DNA of 8,504 bases, from positions 1 through 8,504 of the forward strand of contig JAQYWA010000076.1 of the NCBI GenBank assembly GCA_030145265.1. Reading direction: 5' to 3'. This DNA comes from Desulfuromonas sp. (GTDB lineage Bacteria > Desulfobacterota > Desulfuromonadia > Desulfuromonadales > Trichloromonadaceae). Below, in pieces: positions 7,591 to 8,504 of this stretch; the first letter of the stretch is position 1; every line of letters begins with the position of its first letter. Below the pieces are notes generated by a model. That model worked only from the letters and a program-made list of their open reading frames with translations, made no database searches and was not told where the DNA came from. The position numbers and the translations under genes are program-made.

Positions 7591-8245
7591 GTGAGCATAG
7601 GCATCGGCATCAACGGCTTCGGCCGCATGGGACGGCTGGCCCTGCGCGCAGCCTGGGACTGACCCGATTTCGAGATCGTAGACATCAACGAAGTGAAGGG
7701 CGGCGCCGAGGTGGCAACACACCTGCTCGAATTCGATTCGGTGCACGGCCGCTGGCCGCGAGAGGTCCGCCACGAATCCGACGTCATCCTGATCGACGGC
7801 CGGCGAGTCGGCTTCAGCGAATTCAAATCACCCGGCGAAGTTCCCTGGGACGAATCCGGGGTAGACATCGTCATCGAGGCCTCCGGCAAGTTCCGCACTC
7901 CGCAGCTGCTGCAGCCCTATTTCGACCGAGGAGTTAAAAACCCCGGTCAAGGAGGGGGCGCTGAATGTCGTCATGGTGCAGCGGGAAATCACCGCCGAAG
8001 AGGTCAACCAGCTGTTCCAGCAGGCGGCGGACACTTACTTGAACGGAATCCTCGGTATCGAATATCGCCCGCTGGTTTCCATCGACTTCAAGAGCGATCC
8101 CCGCTCGGTAATCGTCGACGCCCCTTCCACCATGGTGGTCAACGGCACCCAGCTCAAGATCTATGCCTGGTACGACAACGAAATGGGCTACGCCAACCGG
8201 ATGATGGAACTGGCAAAAAAGGTGGCACTCAGCCTGAAAGGCTGA
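7591..8245 (+). pseudogene. Glyceraldehyde-3-phosphate dehydrogenase, ars-operon type, degraded
   Basis: Translation from the GTG at 7591 (AAAGGA at 7579-7584, 6 nt upstream) gives the GAPDH NAD-binding start GIGINGFGRMGRLALRAAWD. Codon 24 (7660-7662) is TGA where the ars-type family usually has Trp, consistent with a TGG-to-TGA change. The frame continues through LLEFDSVHGRW and [13 protein letters not shown] to about 7937. The frame then shifts: [11 protein letters not shown] is readable only one frame over (from about 7943), implying loss of a few bases, 2 mod 3. From about 7973 it jumps directly to the C-terminal [14 protein letters not shown]...[12 protein letters not shown], ending at the TGA at 8243-8245. 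The middle third, with the SCTTN catalytic Cys and the substrate-binding region, is missing. In intact ars operons such a GAPDH makes 1-arseno-3-phosphoglycerate for the ArsJ exporter; this copy cannot. A 90-codon ORF from 7973 covers only the C-terminal fragment. Confidence 0.88.
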
Positions 8246-8281
8246 CGGCCATGCCCCCGCCCCTGTGACGCCGCCTTCGCT

Positions 8282-8466
8282 ACGTGGAGGTTTTGCGAAA
8301 CAGGTGGGCAAATGTCTGAGCGAAGCGAGTTTTTGCCCGACCGCAAAACATCTGCGCAGCGCAGGGAACCCGCCGCAGGCGGGCAAGGAGCGGGGTGCGT
8401 TTTTCTGCTTACTCTTTTGGCGCACACCAAAAGAGTAAGTCGCCGTCAGGGGGCGAGACCCCTGGG
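8282..8466. repeat. Structured intergenic repeat with nested hairpins
   Basis: The 259 bases after the GAPDH remnant hold no credible gene but many inverted repeats in series. They are GTTTTGCG/CGCAAAAC (8290-8297 with 8342-8349) enclosing GGGCAAA/TTTGCCC (8306-8312 with 8332-8338); CTGCG/CGCAG (8352-8356 with 8360-8364); CCCGCC/GGCGGG (8369-8374 with 8378-8383); a 13-bp stem at 8408-8439; and CAGGGG/CCCCTG (8447-8452 with 8459-8464). The pattern (GCGAAGCGAG, GCCGCAGGCGGGCAAG, a long A/T-rich hairpin, CGCCGTCAGGGGGCGA) resembles a dispersed proteobacterial intergenic repeat that I remember from several genomes. I know no assigned function. Outer boundaries are approximate, and the downstream end may lie beyond the last visible stem. 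Confidence 0.55.
8408..8439. repeat. Perfect 13-bp hairpin within the intergenic repeat
   Basis: CTTACTCTTTTGG (8408-8420) and CCAAAAGAGTAAG (8427-8439) are exact reverse complements around the loop CGCACA. A TTTTT run (8400-8404) precedes it on the plus strand and no T-run follows, so it is not a standard terminator in either direction. It is the strongest single structure in the 3' intergenic segment. Confidence 0.75.
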
Positions 8467-8504
8467 CTTTAAAGATCTTATGGTTTCTCAAAGGGCAAGA
8501 TATC

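Noticed and set aside
7660..7662. In-frame TGA in the GAPDH gene as a selenocysteine codon or a UGA-Trp code
   Set aside because: The family has Trp here, not Cys; other genes in the window use TGA as a stop; and the gene also has a frameshift and a large deletion, so a nonsense mutation is the simpler reading.
7934..8491. Minus-strand open frame of 185 codons across the 3' repeat and GAPDH remnant
   Set aside because: It runs antisense through recognisable GAPDH coding sequence and then through the hairpin repeat. Similar spurious frames recur wherever such repeats occur. No ribosome site or domain was seen.

Overview
The window looks like chromosomal DNA of a GC-rich delta-type proteobacterium. 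My best guess is a Desulfuromonadales/Geobacterales member (Desulfuromonas, Pelobacter or Geobacter relatives). This rests on the style of the IleS and LspA proteins, the 5TM-LYT/PAS/GAF histidine kinase and the heptad-type intergenic repeat. It is inference, not a database result.

Layout. (1) 1-3481, plus strand: the conserved housekeeping pair ileS-lspA (isoleucyl-tRNA synthetase, then lipoprotein signal peptidase). The two genes are separated by a hairpin made of 7-nt repeats and closed by a strong intrinsic terminator. (2) 3503-7003, minus strand, convergent with lspA: a two-gene operon. A membrane sensor histidine kinase comes first, then, about 6 nt downstream, a (p)ppGpp synthetase-domain protein fused to a C-terminal block of four TPRs. 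No response regulator is present. (3) 7004-7181: a divergent intergenic region with two good sigma70-like promoters, one per direction, each with a dyad in its -35/-10 spacer. (4) 7182-8245, plus strand: an arsenic-type ArsR repressor, apparently made from a leaderless mRNA, followed by a wrecked GAPDH gene of the kind linked to arsR and arsJ in arsenate-resistance operons. The GAPDH gene has a nonsense codon, a frameshift and loss of the active-site segment. (5) 8246-8504: no gene; a dense cluster of hairpins that looks like a dispersed intergenic repeat.

How the parts work together. ileS-lspA is ordinary core metabolism. The kinase/alarmone-synthetase operon is the most interesting unit: its layout suggests that a membrane-sensed signal is tied to nucleotide second-messenger synthesis. 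The ars segment is a decaying accessory locus in which the repressor and its operator look intact but the metabolic gene it would control is dead.
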